DNA of 64,000 nucleotides from Hominenteromicrobium mulieris (GTDB lineage: Bacteria; Bacillota; Clostridia; Oscillospirales; Acutalibacteraceae), in contig JAJJOY010000004.1 of NCBI GenBank assembly GCA_021029595.1, positions 124,001 through 188,000 of the forward strand. Reading direction: 5' to 3'. Positions 16,359-26,104 of this stretch are shown here, one piece after another. The notes beneath the pieces are model-generated. The model saw nothing but the letters and a program-made list of their open reading frames with translations. It made no database searches and was not told the DNA's origin. The position numbers and the translations under genes were made by a program. Numbering within the stretch: position 1 is the first letter of the stretch; every line of letters begins with the position of its first letter.

Positions 16359-17416
16359 TGCGGGGTGTACGGCGCGATGCCGCCCTCCGTGAACGAATAA
16401 CAGTTGTCGTAGACCGCGAGTGCCATGTCCCACAGCGGCAGGCTTGCGACCGCGCCGGTGCCCTCGCCGAGGTGCATATTCGCCGTGATGAGCGGCTTTT
16501 TGCCGAGCGCTTCCAAAACGATACGCGCCGCGGGCTCCGCCGAAACGTGGCTTGCGAACATGGCCTTAGTTGCCGTTGGGCACAGCCGTGCTGCACAAAG
16601 CGCCGCCACACTGCTGATGAAACCGTCGATAATGACAGGGATATTCTCCAGAGCACCGCCCAAAAACACGCCGCACAGCCCGGCGATATCTAAGCCGCCG
16701 AGCGCCGACAGCACGCCGATCACATCGGCTTTTTCGGGATGATTGATCGCAATGCCTTTATAGATGGCCTCGATCTTGCGGCGCAGACCGTCATTGGAGA
16801 GTCCCGCGCCGCGGCCGGTCATTTCTTCGGGCGCACGGCCGAGCAAAACGCTGCTCACGGCGGCAGAGGTTGTCGTGTTGCCGATGCCCATTTCGCCGGT
16901 CGCGAGGAGCTTTATGCCCTGCGCTTTCTGCTCGCGGACGAGCTCGATGCCGGTCTCGATGGCTTGTAAAGCGTCCTCGCGGGTCATGGCAGGGCCGCCG
17001 GTGAAATCATTCGTACCCGCACGCACACGGCAATTTTTCACACCGTCCACGGGCGCTCCCGCGATGCCCATATCGACGGGAATCACACCGCAGTGCACCG
17101 TTTCCGCCATTTTGCAGACGCTTGTTTTGCGCTGCGCAAGATTCTGCAAAACGGCGCGCGTCACGTCGCTGCCGGACTGGCTGATGCCCTGCGCGATGAC
17201 GCCGTTATCCGCGCACAGCACCAATACCGCGCGCTTTGAAAAATCGAACTGCGGCACACCTGTAAGCGCAGCCACATCTTCTAATAACGGTTCGAGATCG
17301 CCAAGCCCGCCGAGTGGCTTTGCAAGCGACGCCCAATGCGCGTGGGCGGCTTTGCGCGCGGCTTCATCCGGCTGCGTGATTGTTTTGAGCCGGTTTTTAA
17401 GTTCTGTTTCCGTCAT
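16352..17416 (-). CDS. cobT: Nicotinate-nucleotide--dimethylbenzimidazole phosphoribosyltransferase
   Basis: CobT makes the alpha-ribotide of the lower ligand base from nicotinate mononucleotide. The 354-residue protein shows KPLGGLGDLE near the N-terminus, VLCADNGV, GEMGIGNTTTSAAV and the catalytic glutamate region HLGEGTGAVASLPL. The start at 17416 overlaps the cbiA stop (ATGA); the longer frame to 17566 lies within cbiA. Which lower base is activated cannot be told from the sequence. Confidence 0.95.
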   Translation of the reverse strand: MTETELKNRLKTITQPDEAARKAAHAHWASLAKPLGGLGDLEPLLEDVAALTGVPQFDFSKRAVLVLCADNGVIAQGISQSGSDVTRAVLQNLAQRKTSVCKMAETVHCGVIPVDMGIAGAPVDGVKNCRVRAGTNDFTGGPAMTREDALQAIETGIELVREQKAQGIKLLATGEMGIGNTTTSAAVSSVLLGRAPEEMTGRGAGLSNDGLRRKIEAIYKGIAINHPEKADVIGVLSALGGLDIAGLCGVFLGGALENIPVIIDGFISSVAALCAARLCPTATKAMFASHVSAEPAARIVLEALGKKPLITANMHLGEGTGAVASLPLWDMALAVYDNCYSFTEGGIAPYTPQC

Positions 17417-18759
17417 ATTTTGTCCCTCATGTAGCGGCGGGCGGCGTCCGCAAAGCGCTGCGGCAGCGGCGTGCCCGCCCAGTATAAATGCGGAAAACCC
17501 GCATAAAAATGTTCGTTTGCAAAAGTACAGTCCCACGTACGGCCGTTCGGCTTTGTCGCTGTGCACGCTATGCCGTTTTCGTTGGAATCCCAGTGGTGAA
17601 ATTCGTGCACAGGAAGCAACTCGTCTTTTTTTAGCAGCATGCTGTTCTCCTTCGCAGTAAGCGTCGCGTAACCGAAGCGCACGAGGTGGCCAACCTTGAA
17701 ACCTTCGCCGGGCAGAACGCCTGCCATACGGTATTTGTCGCCGTTTACATCTTCAAGTGTTTGACCTAAATACAAAAAGCCGCCGCATTCTGCCACAGTC
17801 GGCAAACTGTTTTTGATTGCGGTTTTGATGCACAAAAGCATCTCGGTATTTTCGCTGAGTGCCTTTGCGCAAAGCTCCGGGTAACCGCCGGGCAGATACA
17901 GCCCGCTGATATTTTGAGGCAAGCTTTTATCGTGCAATGGGCTGAAAAAGACAGGTTCTGCGCCGGCTTCTTTGAACGCTTCAAGCGTTTCGGTATATGT
18001 AAAACAAAAGGCTTCATCCCTTGCAACGGCGATGCGCACATTAGGAATCGGAAATTCCTCTTTCGGTACTTTGGGTGCCGGACACGCAAAGACGCTAAAG
18101 AGTTTTTCAAAATCGACCGTCTTTTCCATCGTCTCATGCAAAAGTGTGATCTTCTTTTGCAGATTTTTAATCTCACCGGCGGTTTTAAGCCCCAGATGCC
18201 GACTTTCGATCGCAGCTTTGGGCATTGGGGGCAGATAGCCGATAACAGGCACACCTGTCTCCTTTTCGAGCATCGGTGCTAAAATACGGTATAAATTTTC
18301 TTTACAGTCATTCAGTATAATACCGGCGATATGGTGCGGTGTGCGGAAGGACATTAAGCCGCGCACCTGCGCTGCGAGGGTTAAGCTTGCACCCTTCGGA
18401 CGCAGGACAAGCAGGACGGGTAGATTCAACGTATCGGCTAAATGCCACGCACTTGCGATGTCGCTTGTGCCGCCGAGGCCGTCATAGTACCCCATAGCAC
18501 CCTCGCATATAGCAGCACCGTGATCGGCTGCGCTTTTATTATATAAATTTTGCACTATTTGCAGCTTTGAGAAAAACAAATCAAGATTGTGACTTTCAAC
18601 GCCGAGTACGCTGCGGTGAAACATGGGATCAATATAATCGGGCCCGGATTTAAACGCACAGGGATTGAGGCCGCGGGCTTTGAGCGCCGCAAGCAGCGCA
18701 ATGGTGACGGTCGTTTTGCCGCTGCCGGAGTTCTGCGCGGAGATGAGCATTTGCAGCAT
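17413..18759 (-). CDS. cbiA: Cobyrinate a,c-diamide synthase
   Basis: CbiA amidates the a and c side chains of cobyrinate using glutamine and ATP. In 448 residues it has the P-loop SAQNSGSGKTTVT, AFKSGPDYIDPMFH, CEGAMGYYDGLGG and a C-terminal amidotransferase domain with the nucleophile cysteine in TVAECGGFLYLG and the histidine in HEFHHWDS. It lies 1 base after cbiET and overlaps cobT. Confidence 0.95.
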   Translation of the reverse strand: MLQMLISAQNSGSGKTTVTIALLAALKARGLNPCAFKSGPDYIDPMFHRSVLGVESHNLDLFFSKLQIVQNLYNKSAADHGAAICEGAMGYYDGLGGTSDIASAWHLADTLNLPVLLVLRPKGASLTLAAQVRGLMSFRTPHHIAGIILNDCKENLYRILAPMLEKETGVPVIGYLPPMPKAAIESRHLGLKTAGEIKNLQKKITLLHETMEKTVDFEKLFSVFACPAPKVPKEEFPIPNVRIAVARDEAFCFTYTETLEAFKEAGAEPVFFSPLHDKSLPQNISGLYLPGGYPELCAKALSENTEMLLCIKTAIKNSLPTVAECGGFLYLGQTLEDVNGDKYRMAGVLPGEGFKVGHLVRFGYATLTAKENSMLLKKDELLPVHEFHHWDSNENGIACTATKPNGRTWDCTFANEHFYAGFPHLYWAGTPLPQRFADAARRYMRDKI

Positions 18760-18760
18760 G

Positions 18761-19954
18761 TCATTCCCTCACAATCAAAAAAACGGGATTATTCGCCTTC
18801 ATCAGGTGCAAATTACCGACTGAACTGCTGCGGCTTATGGCAATTTGTGTGATTTGCGCAGTCATGCCATGGGTTGAAAAAGATGAAAGCGCCGTTTGCA
18901 GCGTTTCAAGCGCGATAGCGGAAACACACAGGCGAGCACTCGGGTTTGCGGTCAATACAGCATCGATGATCTCGGGCAGATTGCCCTTACTGCCGCCGAT
19001 AAACACGGCATTCGGTGCAGGAAGACCCGTTAATTTTTCCGGCGCTTTGCCCTCTACAAGTGTCAAATTATGTACATGAAATTTGTCTCGATTTTGTTTT
19101 ATCAGCGAACAGGCGGCTGCGTCACACTCCACGGCATACACGTATCCGAGCGGCGCAGCAAGCGCCATTTCTATGCTGACACTGCCGGTCCCCGCGCCGA
19201 TGTCCCAGAGAATATCGGTCGGTTTAACGGCAAGCTTTGCGAGTGCTGCGGCGCGAACCTCCTGCTTTGTCATGGGTGTTTTGCCGCGGATGAAGACTTC
19301 ATTCGGCAACCCCGGCACACGCCGCACGGGTACTTCACACGACTCTACAAGAAGCACACATAGCGGTGCAAAAGCACTTTCAGATATTTTTCGTACTGCA
19401 TTCTTACTGATTTTTTGCTGTGGTGTACCGAGATTTTCACCGACAACCGCCTGCACGTCTCCCAGCCCGGCTTCGGTGAGTTTCGCGCAAATCACCGCGG
19501 GAGTTACTTCACCGCCCGTTAAGAAAAATGTAGGCTTGCCCATGCTGCACGCAGCAACAGGGTCACATGCACAGCCGTGCGCGGAGACGAGGTTCCAGTT
19601 CTGCCACGGTTCGTGGATGGCAGCAGAAAGCAACTGTACGCTGGAAACGCCCGGAATCACGGTGTATCCGATGTGGCGTTCATCGAGCACGCGGCACAGT
19701 GCAGAGGCGCCGGAATAAAACCCGGTGTCACCGCTGTATACAAGTGTGATATTTTGTTCTTTTGTTGTTTCAAGCACTGATAAAATCTCACCGATTTTAT
19801 ACATTGCGATACGATTTTGTGTACAGAAATCCGGCAAGTTTTCGAGTAAACGCTTTGCGCCGATGATGAGTGTGGCTTCATGCAAAGCTTCTGCTCCCTG
19901 CGTTGTTACGCTGTCGACTGTGCCGCCTCCCATGCCGACTAAAGTGATTTTCAT
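18761..19954 (-). CDS. cbiET: Fused precorrin-6B C5,15-methyltransferase / C12-decarboxylase (CbiE-CbiT)
   Basis: This is a two-domain enzyme of 397 residues. The first about 200 residues form a CbiE-type tetrapyrrole methylase (VGMGGGTVDSVT, VYSGDTGFYSGA, VIPGVSSVQLL). The rest is a CbiT-type class I methyltransferase with DIGAGTGSVSIEMAL. Together they methylate C5 and C15 and decarboxylate the C12 acetate. The fusion is the CobL arrangement and is common in Firmicutes. Its start overlaps the cbiJ stop. Confidence 0.95.
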   Translation of the reverse strand: MKITLVGMGGGTVDSVTTQGAEALHEATLIIGAKRLLENLPDFCTQNRIAMYKIGEILSVLETTKEQNITLVYSGDTGFYSGASALCRVLDERHIGYTVIPGVSSVQLLSAAIHEPWQNWNLVSAHGCACDPVAACSMGKPTFFLTGGEVTPAVICAKLTEAGLGDVQAVVGENLGTPQQKISKNAVRKISESAFAPLCVLLVESCEVPVRRVPGLPNEVFIRGKTPMTKQEVRAAALAKLAVKPTDILWDIGAGTGSVSIEMALAAPLGYVYAVECDAAACSLIKQNRDKFHVHNLTLVEGKAPEKLTGLPAPNAVFIGGSKGNLPEIIDAVLTANPSARLCVSAIALETLQTALSSFSTHGMTAQITQIAISRSSSVGNLHLMKANNPVFLIVRE

Positions 19955-20685
19955 AGCAATTCTCTACACCTTTCAAGGATACTTTCAACTGTCTCCCCGT
20001 TCTCCCGCGGGCGGCGCAGTACAAGGAGGCGTGCACCGCAGTATTCGCAGGCTTTTGCTTTTTCCATAAAGCCGCCTACTGCGCCGCCGTCTTTTGTAAC
20101 GAGCCATTGAATGTTGAATTGTTCAAGGATCACGCGGTTGAGGTCAAGTGAAAACGGGCCTTGCATGGCGATGATGTTGCGGTGCGGAATGTCGAGGGCT
20201 TCGCATGCGCGAATACCGTCGAGTGTGGGCAACACACGTGGAAAAATCCGCTTTATATCTAGATTTTTAAAAGCAGACAACTCCTTTGCACCGGTCGTGA
20301 GCAAGACATTCCCGGCAGTACTTTCGAGATATTCTGCCGCTTCTGCTGCCGTTCCAAACACGATACTGTTCTTCGGCAATTCGCTTTCGGTACGGAGCAA
20401 TCGATGGTACTCAACGCCTGTCGTTTCACACGCTTCACAAATGGTGCGCGTGGCTTCTGTTGCATAGGGGTGCGTTGCGTCCACACAGATTGACGCGCCG
20501 TGCAAAAGTTTCGTCATCTCTGCGGCAGTGCATCTACCTACATGAATTGTGATATTTTCATTCTCGTCTTGTTCTTCTGCACCGATCTCTGTTGCAACAC
20601 TGACAAGAACTTCTACGCCGAGGTTTGCCAAAATTTTTGAAAACTGTCTGCCCTCTGTCGTTCCGCTGAACACCACAGCTTTCAT
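19951..20685 (-). CDS. cbiJ: Cobalt-precorrin-6A reductase
   Basis: CbiJ/CobK reduces the corrin macrocycle of (cobalt-)precorrin-6A with NAD(P)H. The 244 residues begin with VVFSGTTEGRQFSKIL and include DATHPYATEATRTICEAC and VTKDGGAVGGFMEKAKAC, all family-specific. It overlaps both cbiH and cbiET by four bases. Confidence 0.94.
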   Translation of the reverse strand: MKAVVFSGTTEGRQFSKILANLGVEVLVSVATEIGAEEQDENENITIHVGRCTAAEMTKLLHGASICVDATHPYATEATRTICEACETTGVEYHRLLRTESELPKNSIVFGTAAEAAEYLESTAGNVLLTTGAKELSAFKNLDIKRIFPRVLPTLDGIRACEALDIPHRNIIAMQGPFSLDLNRVILEQFNIQWLVTKDGGAVGGFMEKAKACEYCGARLLVLRRPRENGETVESILERCRELL

Positions 20686-21422
20686 ACCGTGCGATACCCC
20701 CTTGGCGTTACCATTTTGCTTTCGATATTCTTTGTTGTTTTGTTGCCTATATATACAGTCGTGAACATATCGACCTGCTTGTTTTCAAGTTCGCGGAGCG
20801 TTATGATCTCACTTTGCTGCCTCTCTCTGCCAATGTTGCGTACGATGCCGCAGACGGTCTCCTCCGATTTGCCGTTCTGGAGCAAAATACGGACGGCACG
20901 CTGTAAATAATCGGGCCGACCTTTCGAGGACGGGTTGTAGATTGCCACGCAGAAATCGCCCATGGCGGCGCAGGCAAGGCGCTTTTCAATCATTTCCCAT
21001 GGGGTGAGTCGGTCGGAAAGGGAAACTACGCAAAAATCATGCGCAAGCGGTGCGCCCAAAACCGCACCGCCGCTGAGCGCCGCCGTAAGTCCCGGAATGA
21101 CCTCGATCTCGACGCTCGGGTAATTGGGTGCAAGTTCCAAAATCGGGCTCGCCATGCCGTATACGCCGGCATCTCCCGAACAGACAAGCGCCACGGTTTT
21201 GCCGCTTTGCGCGGTCTCAAGCGCCCAGCGGCAACGGTCGATCTCCTTTGTCATGCCCGTTGCGTGCACCTCTTTTTGGGGATAAAACGAGCGGATAAGA
21301 TCGATGTAGACGGTGTAGCCGCATAGTACGTCGGCGTTTTCGAGCGCCGTTTTCGCCTGTGCGGTCAAAAACTGCGGGTCGCCGGGGCCAAGGCCCACGA
21401 CATAAACGAGATTTCGCTTCAT
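20682..21422 (-). CDS. cbiH: Cobalt-precorrin-3 C17-methyltransferase
   Basis: This SAM-dependent tetrapyrrole methylase carries out C17 methylation and ring contraction. The 246-residue protein has VVGLGPGDPQFLTAQA, VCSGDAGVYGMASP, VIPGLTAALSGGA and AIYNPSSKGRPDYL, a segment typical of CbiH/CobJ. No extra C-terminal Fe-S extension is present. It overlaps cbiJ by 4 bases and is 1 base from cbiG. Confidence 0.94.
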   Translation of the reverse strand: MKRNLVYVVGLGPGDPQFLTAQAKTALENADVLCGYTVYIDLIRSFYPQKEVHATGMTKEIDRCRWALETAQSGKTVALVCSGDAGVYGMASPILELAPNYPSVEIEVIPGLTAALSGGAVLGAPLAHDFCVVSLSDRLTPWEMIEKRLACAAMGDFCVAIYNPSSKGRPDYLQRAVRILLQNGKSEETVCGIVRNIGRERQQSEIITLRELENKQVDMFTTVYIGNKTTKNIESKMVTPRGYRTV

Positions 21423-21423
21423 T

Positions 21424-22413
21424 TTACACGCTCCAATCCGGGGTAAAGGGTTTTGCGGCGACGGCGAACGTCACGCCGCTGTATATATGCTTTTCGATCA
21501 CCAATTCGCCGCCCGACGCCAGTACGGCCGCACGGGCGCAGACGTTGTCAACGCCCGTTATCTGCTGCACAAATGAAGATGATGTGAATTCACCGGACGT
21601 TTTTTTGAGCTCCTCGGCTGTATAAAAACGGATGTTAAAATCATGGTTTTGACAGAATTCCAAAAGTCCCGGTTCATCTTTTTTGAGGTCTATGCTCGCA
21701 CACGCACAGATGCTTTGCGGTGCACAGCCTGTTTTTTTGCAAAATTGTTTAAATGTTGCTTCGATATGTTCAGCCGATGTGCCGCGTTTGCAGCCGACGC
21801 CAAGCACGCAGATTTTTGGAACGAGGTGCAGCGCATCACTCTGCGGGTAGAGTGTTACGGAAAAATCGGCTTGATGGTTCTCGTCTGCCGGGAAAACATT
21901 TTTAGGTTGAGTGCCTGTGATTTTCCACTGCGAATCATAATAAACCACTTTACCGGCGAGCAGTGTGCTGCTGACGGTTTTGATACGCCCAGGCTCGAGC
22001 ACGTGGCAGTTCTGCGCTTTCGCCCACTCGTCTACGGCGAACACGCCTTCGACGTCGGTCGCAGTCGTGATGACCGGCACTGCGCCGCAGATGCTCGCGA
22101 GTTTCTTGGCAAGGTCATTTGCGCCGCCGAGGTGACCGGACAAAATCGGAATGGAAAACCGACCGCGCTCATCGAGCACAATCACAGCGGGATCGGTCGC
22201 CTTGCTTTTACAATGCGGCGCAATGGCGCGCACGGCGATGCCGACAGCGCCGATGAAGATGAGTGCATCGGATTTTTGAAAGTTTTCGGCCGTCCAATCG
22301 GATAATTTCACGCCGTTTTTACCGCCGCGACTGACGCTGCCCGGATGTGAAAAAGCCAGACTTTCTGCGAGTTTTAGTCCGGTTTCGGTGAAAGCGATAT
22401 ATGCGCAGCTCAT
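21424..22413 (-). CDS. cbiG: Cobalt-precorrin 5A hydrolase
   Basis: CbiG opens the delta-lactone and releases C20 as acetaldehyde. The 329-residue product has the N-terminal segment FIGAVGIAVRAIAPHCKSK, LSGHLGGANDLAKKLA and the C-terminal domain with LGVGCKRGTSAEHIE and the terminal VAAKPFTPDWSV. CbiG marks the anaerobic, early-cobalt pathway. The start overlaps the cbiF stop. Confidence 0.95.
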   Translation of the reverse strand: MSCAYIAFTETGLKLAESLAFSHPGSVSRGGKNGVKLSDWTAENFQKSDALIFIGAVGIAVRAIAPHCKSKATDPAVIVLDERGRFSIPILSGHLGGANDLAKKLASICGAVPVITTATDVEGVFAVDEWAKAQNCHVLEPGRIKTVSSTLLAGKVVYYDSQWKITGTQPKNVFPADENHQADFSVTLYPQSDALHLVPKICVLGVGCKRGTSAEHIEATFKQFCKKTGCAPQSICACASIDLKKDEPGLLEFCQNHDFNIRFYTAEELKKTSGEFTSSSFVQQITGVDNVCARAAVLASGGELVIEKHIYSGVTFAVAAKPFTPDWSV

Positions 22414-23168
22414 GCTTTGCTGCCTTTCCGATATTCCGTCGTGAATGTAGGATCGTAGAGCTTACTGCGGTCGTATTGTGTGCCGAGAAAATCTCCGACG
22501 ACAATAAGCGCCGTTTTGGTGATGCCCGCTTTATGCACGCTTTCGGCCAAATCACCGACAGTACAGCGCACGATTCTTTCCTCCGGCCACGTGGCTTTGT
22601 AGACGACTGCCACAGGAGTGGAAGCCGTATAAGCACCCTGCAAAAGCGCCTGCTGCACCTGATTGACCAAACCGATTGAAAGGAAAATCACCATGGTCGC
22701 GCCGTGCGTGGCAAGGCTTTGCAGCTTTTCTTTTTCCGGCACGGGCGTGCGGCCTTCCATGCGCGTGATGATAACCGTTTGACTGACAGACGGCAACGTA
22801 TATTCTGCGTTTAAAGCTGCCGCCGCGCCGCAGAAGCTGGAGACACCGGGGGTGTCGTCATAGGGAATGCTTTCTGCATCAAGCCTATCCATCTGCTCGC
22901 GGATTGCGCCGTAAAGGCACGGGTCACCTGTGTGCAGGCGAACTGTCATTCTGTTGTTTTTTTCGTTCTCGCGCATGACGGAAATCACATCTTCCAGCGT
23001 CATTTTGGCGCTGTTGTAGATCGTGCAATCTGCTTTAGCGAGCCCCAAAAGTGCAGGGTTGACAAGGCTGCCGGCATAGATGATGCAGTCGGCAGTCTGT
23101 AAGAGCGCCGCGCCACGCTGCGTGATGAGGTCCGGTGCGCCCGGGCCGGCACCGACAAAATGTACCAT
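22410..23168 (-). CDS. cbiF: Cobalt-precorrin-4 C11-methyltransferase
   Basis: This 252-residue tetrapyrrole methylase has VHFVGAGPGAPDLITQRG, LHTGDPCLYGAIREQM and TPGVSSFCGAAAALNAEYTL, as in CbiF/CobM. The ATG at 23168 was chosen because GGAAGGAG lies 7 bases upstream; the upstream GTG at 23186 would start inside that signal. The gene begins 3 bases inside the end of the ATPase-CbiD fusion. Confidence 0.94.
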   Translation of the reverse strand: MVHFVGAGPGAPDLITQRGAALLQTADCIIYAGSLVNPALLGLAKADCTIYNSAKMTLEDVISVMRENEKNNRMTVRLHTGDPCLYGAIREQMDRLDAESIPYDDTPGVSSFCGAAAALNAEYTLPSVSQTVIITRMEGRTPVPEKEKLQSLATHGATMVIFLSIGLVNQVQQALLQGAYTASTPVAVVYKATWPEERIVRCTVGDLAESVHKAGITKTALIVVGDFLGTQYDRSKLYDPTFTTEYRKGSKA

Positions 23169-23170
23169 GT

Positions 23171-25075
23171 TTACGACTCCTTCCACTTTTGCAGCAATTT
23201 TCCTGCGGTTTCGGTCTGCCCAAGGGGGCCGGTTTGATTGGAAAACAGCACCGCGCCGACTTGGAATGCACCCGCTGCGCGGCGCTCGAGGTGCAGCTGC
23301 ACAGCGTTTATCAAGCCGTGCATGACGGGCTCGCGCAGACCGTTTTGATCCAAAATATCAAGGCAGGCATCGGTTGTGGCCGCCTGCATCAGCGCTTCGC
23401 ACACCTCTTTTTTCGCGCCCGCAAGCGCCGCATACGTGCAGAAAAGCTCCGTGCGACAGTCCGCCATGCGGGAGTGCGTGTTCATAATACCGCCTGCGAC
23501 CTTCACGAGCTTACCGATGTGCCCGACGAGTAAAACTTCTTCAAAGTGCTCTGTTGCGGCGGCGTCGAGCGCGTCACCGATAAAATTCGAGCACTTTATG
23601 ATGGGAATATCCATGAGCGCAGGGTAGGTTTCACGCAGATAATCGAGGCCGTAGTTGCCGGGAGTCAGAATCAGGCGGCGCGCACCGTTTTTGAGCGCAG
23701 CCTGATGAATTTCCAGCTGCATCGTATCAACGATTGCCTGCTGACTCATCGGTTCCACGATGCCGCTAGTACCGAGTACCGAAAGTCCACCAATGACGCC
23801 GATGTGTGGATTGAACGTCTTTTTCGCGGCCTCTTCCCCACCCTCGATGGAGACAAGCACGAAAAAGCCGCCTTTATACTCAAATGTTTTGGCTTCTTTT
23901 AAGAGGGCTTCGGTGATCATCTCGCGCGGAACGTGGTTGATGGCCGCCGCGCCGACGGGCTGGTCAAGCCCGGGCTTGGTCACACGGCCAACACCCTTGC
24001 CGCCGTCGATTTTAACGACGCCGTGTTCATTGGGCAAAAGCGTCACATTTGCGATGACGGGCAAGCCGTCCGTGGCATCAATATCGTCTCCTCCGTCTTT
24101 GCGAATGGCGCATACGGCGCCGGTTTCGGTCTTCTCACAGTAGATTGGCGCGACCTCAACAACGATGCCTTTCGGTGTGCGCAGACCGACCGTTTCCGGG
24201 GCCTTGCCGGTAAAAAGCAGTCGCGCCGCACCGGCGGCACCGAGTGCTGCGCATGTGCCCGTTGTGTAGCCGCAGCGCAATAATTTTTGTCCGCTGCGAA
24301 TGTAGTGCTCAAACTTCGGCGGCTCCTTTTTACCGAACAGGAACGCGTATTCTTCGTCGGACATTTTATATAGCTTTTGTATGTTCTCTTTTTGAAACGC
24401 GTCTTTTACGGTCATGATGTCCGAGACACTGTCCGGCGAAACGCAGACAACGGCATCGGAGAGCTTCTGCGCAAGGTCAAGCTCGTGCAGGCTCAAGATA
24501 ATTGCAGTATTCTTTTCTTTTGCAAGCCGACGCAAAATCGTCATGAGCTCCGCTTTACCTTTAACGTCGAGGAATGAAGTCGGTTCGTCCAAAAACAGAA
24601 TTTCCGGCTCCTGACAGACTGCCCGTGCCAAAAGGACACGCTGGCGCTGACCGTCGCTAATCTTATCAAAATCGCGGTCGGCAATATCGGCTGCATTTAC
24701 GAGATGCAGCGCGTCGAAAACCTGCTTTTTATCTTCTTCGGAGAGGATTCCGAGACGACCGGTATACGGGTAACGCCCGGCTGCGGCGACATCAAAGCAG
24801 GTCGTGAGCTCTGTGCGGTTCGTGCGCGGCACCATCAACGCCATTTTGCGCGCGCGGGCAGTCGGTGAGTATACCGAAAGGGACTGCCCATCGAGCAAAA
24901 CGGCCCCTCCCTGCGGCGCAAGCTGCGCGGCAAGCGTTTTCATCAGAGTCGATTTACCCGCGCCGTTCGGGCCGATAAGCGTCAAAATTTGTCCGCGCTC
25001 GGCGGCGAATTTTATATGCTCCAAAAGCGGCGAATTGTAGCCGACCGCAAGGTCGTTCGCTTCACAATAGCTCAT
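23171..25075 (-). CDS. cbiD: Fusion of an ABC importer ATPase (BtuD/FecE type) with CbiD
   Basis: This single 634-residue frame contains two enzymes. Residues about 1-250 are an iron/cobalamin-type ABC ATPase: Walker A LIGPNGAGKST, signature ISDGQRQRVLLARA, Walker B ILFLDEPTSFLD and the switch histidine in LSLHELDLA. Residues about 270-634 are CbiD, cobalt-precorrin-5B C1-methyltransferase, with LRCGYTTGTCAALGAAGA, GGKGVGRVTKPGL and VLGTSGIVEPMSQQA. The junction (about YAFLFGKKEPPKFEHYI) is open with no stop or frameshift. The start overlaps the permease stop (ATGA). The ATPase should serve the permease and binding protein just upstream. A fusion of an import ATPase to a cytoplasmic corrin methyltransferase is unusual. 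Whether the polypeptide is processed is unknown. Confidence 0.93.
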   Translation of the reverse strand: MSYCEANDLAVGYNSPLLEHIKFAAERGQILTLIGPNGAGKSTLMKTLAAQLAPQGGAVLLDGQSLSVYSPTARARKMALMVPRTNRTELTTCFDVAAAGRYPYTGRLGILSEEDKKQVFDALHLVNAADIADRDFDKISDGQRQRVLLARAVCQEPEILFLDEPTSFLDVKGKAELMTILRRLAKEKNTAIILSLHELDLAQKLSDAVVCVSPDSVSDIMTVKDAFQKENIQKLYKMSDEEYAFLFGKKEPPKFEHYIRSGQKLLRCGYTTGTCAALGAAGAARLLFTGKAPETVGLRTPKGIVVEVAPIYCEKTETGAVCAIRKDGGDDIDATDGLPVIANVTLLPNEHGVVKIDGGKGVGRVTKPGLDQPVGAAAINHVPREMITEALLKEAKTFEYKGGFFVLVSIEGGEEAAKKTFNPHIGVIGGLSVLGTSGIVEPMSQQAIVDTMQLEIHQAALKNGARRLILTPGNYGLDYLRETYPALMDIPIIKCSNFIGDALDAAATEHFEEVLLVGHIGKLVKVAGGIMNTHSRMADCRTELFCTYAALAGAKKEVCEALMQAATTDACLDILDQNGLREPVMHGLINAVQLHLERRAAGAFQVGAVLFSNQTGPLGQTETAGKLLQKWKES

Positions 25076-26097
25076 GCTGCCGCCTCCCTTCTCTGCTTGC
25101 GCACAAGCAGCAAAATGACCACCGGTGCGCCGAAAATCGCCGTGACAGAGCTGACGGAAAGCTCCGTCGGCGCAAATATACTGCGCGCGATGAGGTCACA
25201 CAAAAGGCAAAATGCTGCACCGCCTAAAACGCACCCCGGCAGCACGTGCAAAGGCTTTGCACTGCGGAGTGTGCGCTTTACGAGATGCGGCACCGCGATG
25301 CCGACAAAGGAGATCGGCCCCGCAAATGCCGTGACGCATGCCGCGAGCAGGCTGGATAACAACACAAGTGCGACTGAGAACGGACGCACGGAAACGCCGA
25401 CACTCTGCGCATAGGCTTCACCCATTTGGTACGCCGCCATCGGTTTGGAAAGCATAAACGAAAGCGCAAGGCATGGCAACACAATTAAAGCCGCCGTGAG
25501 GACATTCTCCCACGTCATGCCGGAAAAGCTGCCCATCGACCAGTTGTGTAGATTCACGATGTTGGAATCCTGCGCAAATGCAACAACAACGTCCGTGACA
25601 GCCGAACAGATATAGCTAATCATCACGCCGCAGATAACGAGCACGCCTGCGCGCTTTACGCGCTGTGAAACGGCCAAGACGAAACCCATAGCGACCATGG
25701 CACCGACAAATGAAGCTAAAATCAGCGTGAGTGAGCTTGTGAACAAGCCATGATTTAAAAGCACGACCATCGTGAGTGCAACGGCGAGCTTTGCGCCGCC
25801 GGAAACACCCATAACGAACGGCCCGGCGATAGGGTTTGCAAAAAAAGTCTGCAATAAGTAACCCGCAACGGACAGCGCCGCACCGAGCAAAACGACCATG
25901 GCGGCACGCGGCAGGCGTAAACCAAATATGATCTTTTGCGCGAGTGCGTTATTCCCCGCGCTGAAAAGCGTGCTTAAAATATCCTTCGGCGAAAGGGCCG
26001 TGCTGCCGCAGAAAATGTTCAGCATAAACAGCGCGAGCAATGCAGCCGCGAGCGCAAGATATGAAATTGTCAGACGCTTTGTGCCGTTTTGTTTCAT
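25072..26097 (-). CDS. FecCD/BtuC-family ABC importer permease
   Basis: This is a polytopic permease of 341 residues with about ten hydrophobic segments. FecCD family signatures are LRLPRAAMVVLLGAALSVAG, ANPIAGPFVMGVSGGAK and GPISFVGIAVPHLVKR. It sits between a TroA-fold binding protein and the ATPase-CbiD fusion, forming a complete type II importer. The cobalamin riboswitch suggests a corrinoid, a corrin precursor or cobalt chelate as cargo. Haem and siderophores use the same family and cannot be excluded. Confidence 0.92.
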   Translation of the reverse strand: MKQNGTKRLTISYLALAAALLALFMLNIFCGSTALSPKDILSTLFSAGNNALAQKIIFGLRLPRAAMVVLLGAALSVAGYLLQTFFANPIAGPFVMGVSGGAKLAVALTMVVLLNHGLFTSSLTLILASFVGAMVAMGFVLAVSQRVKRAGVLVICGVMISYICSAVTDVVVAFAQDSNIVNLHNWSMGSFSGMTWENVLTAALIVLPCLALSFMLSKPMAAYQMGEAYAQSVGVSVRPFSVALVLLSSLLAACVTAFAGPISFVGIAVPHLVKRTLRSAKPLHVLPGCVLGGAAFCLLCDLIARSIFAPTELSVSSVTAIFGAPVVILLLVRKQRREAAA

Positions 26098-26104
26098 GGT
26101 TTCC

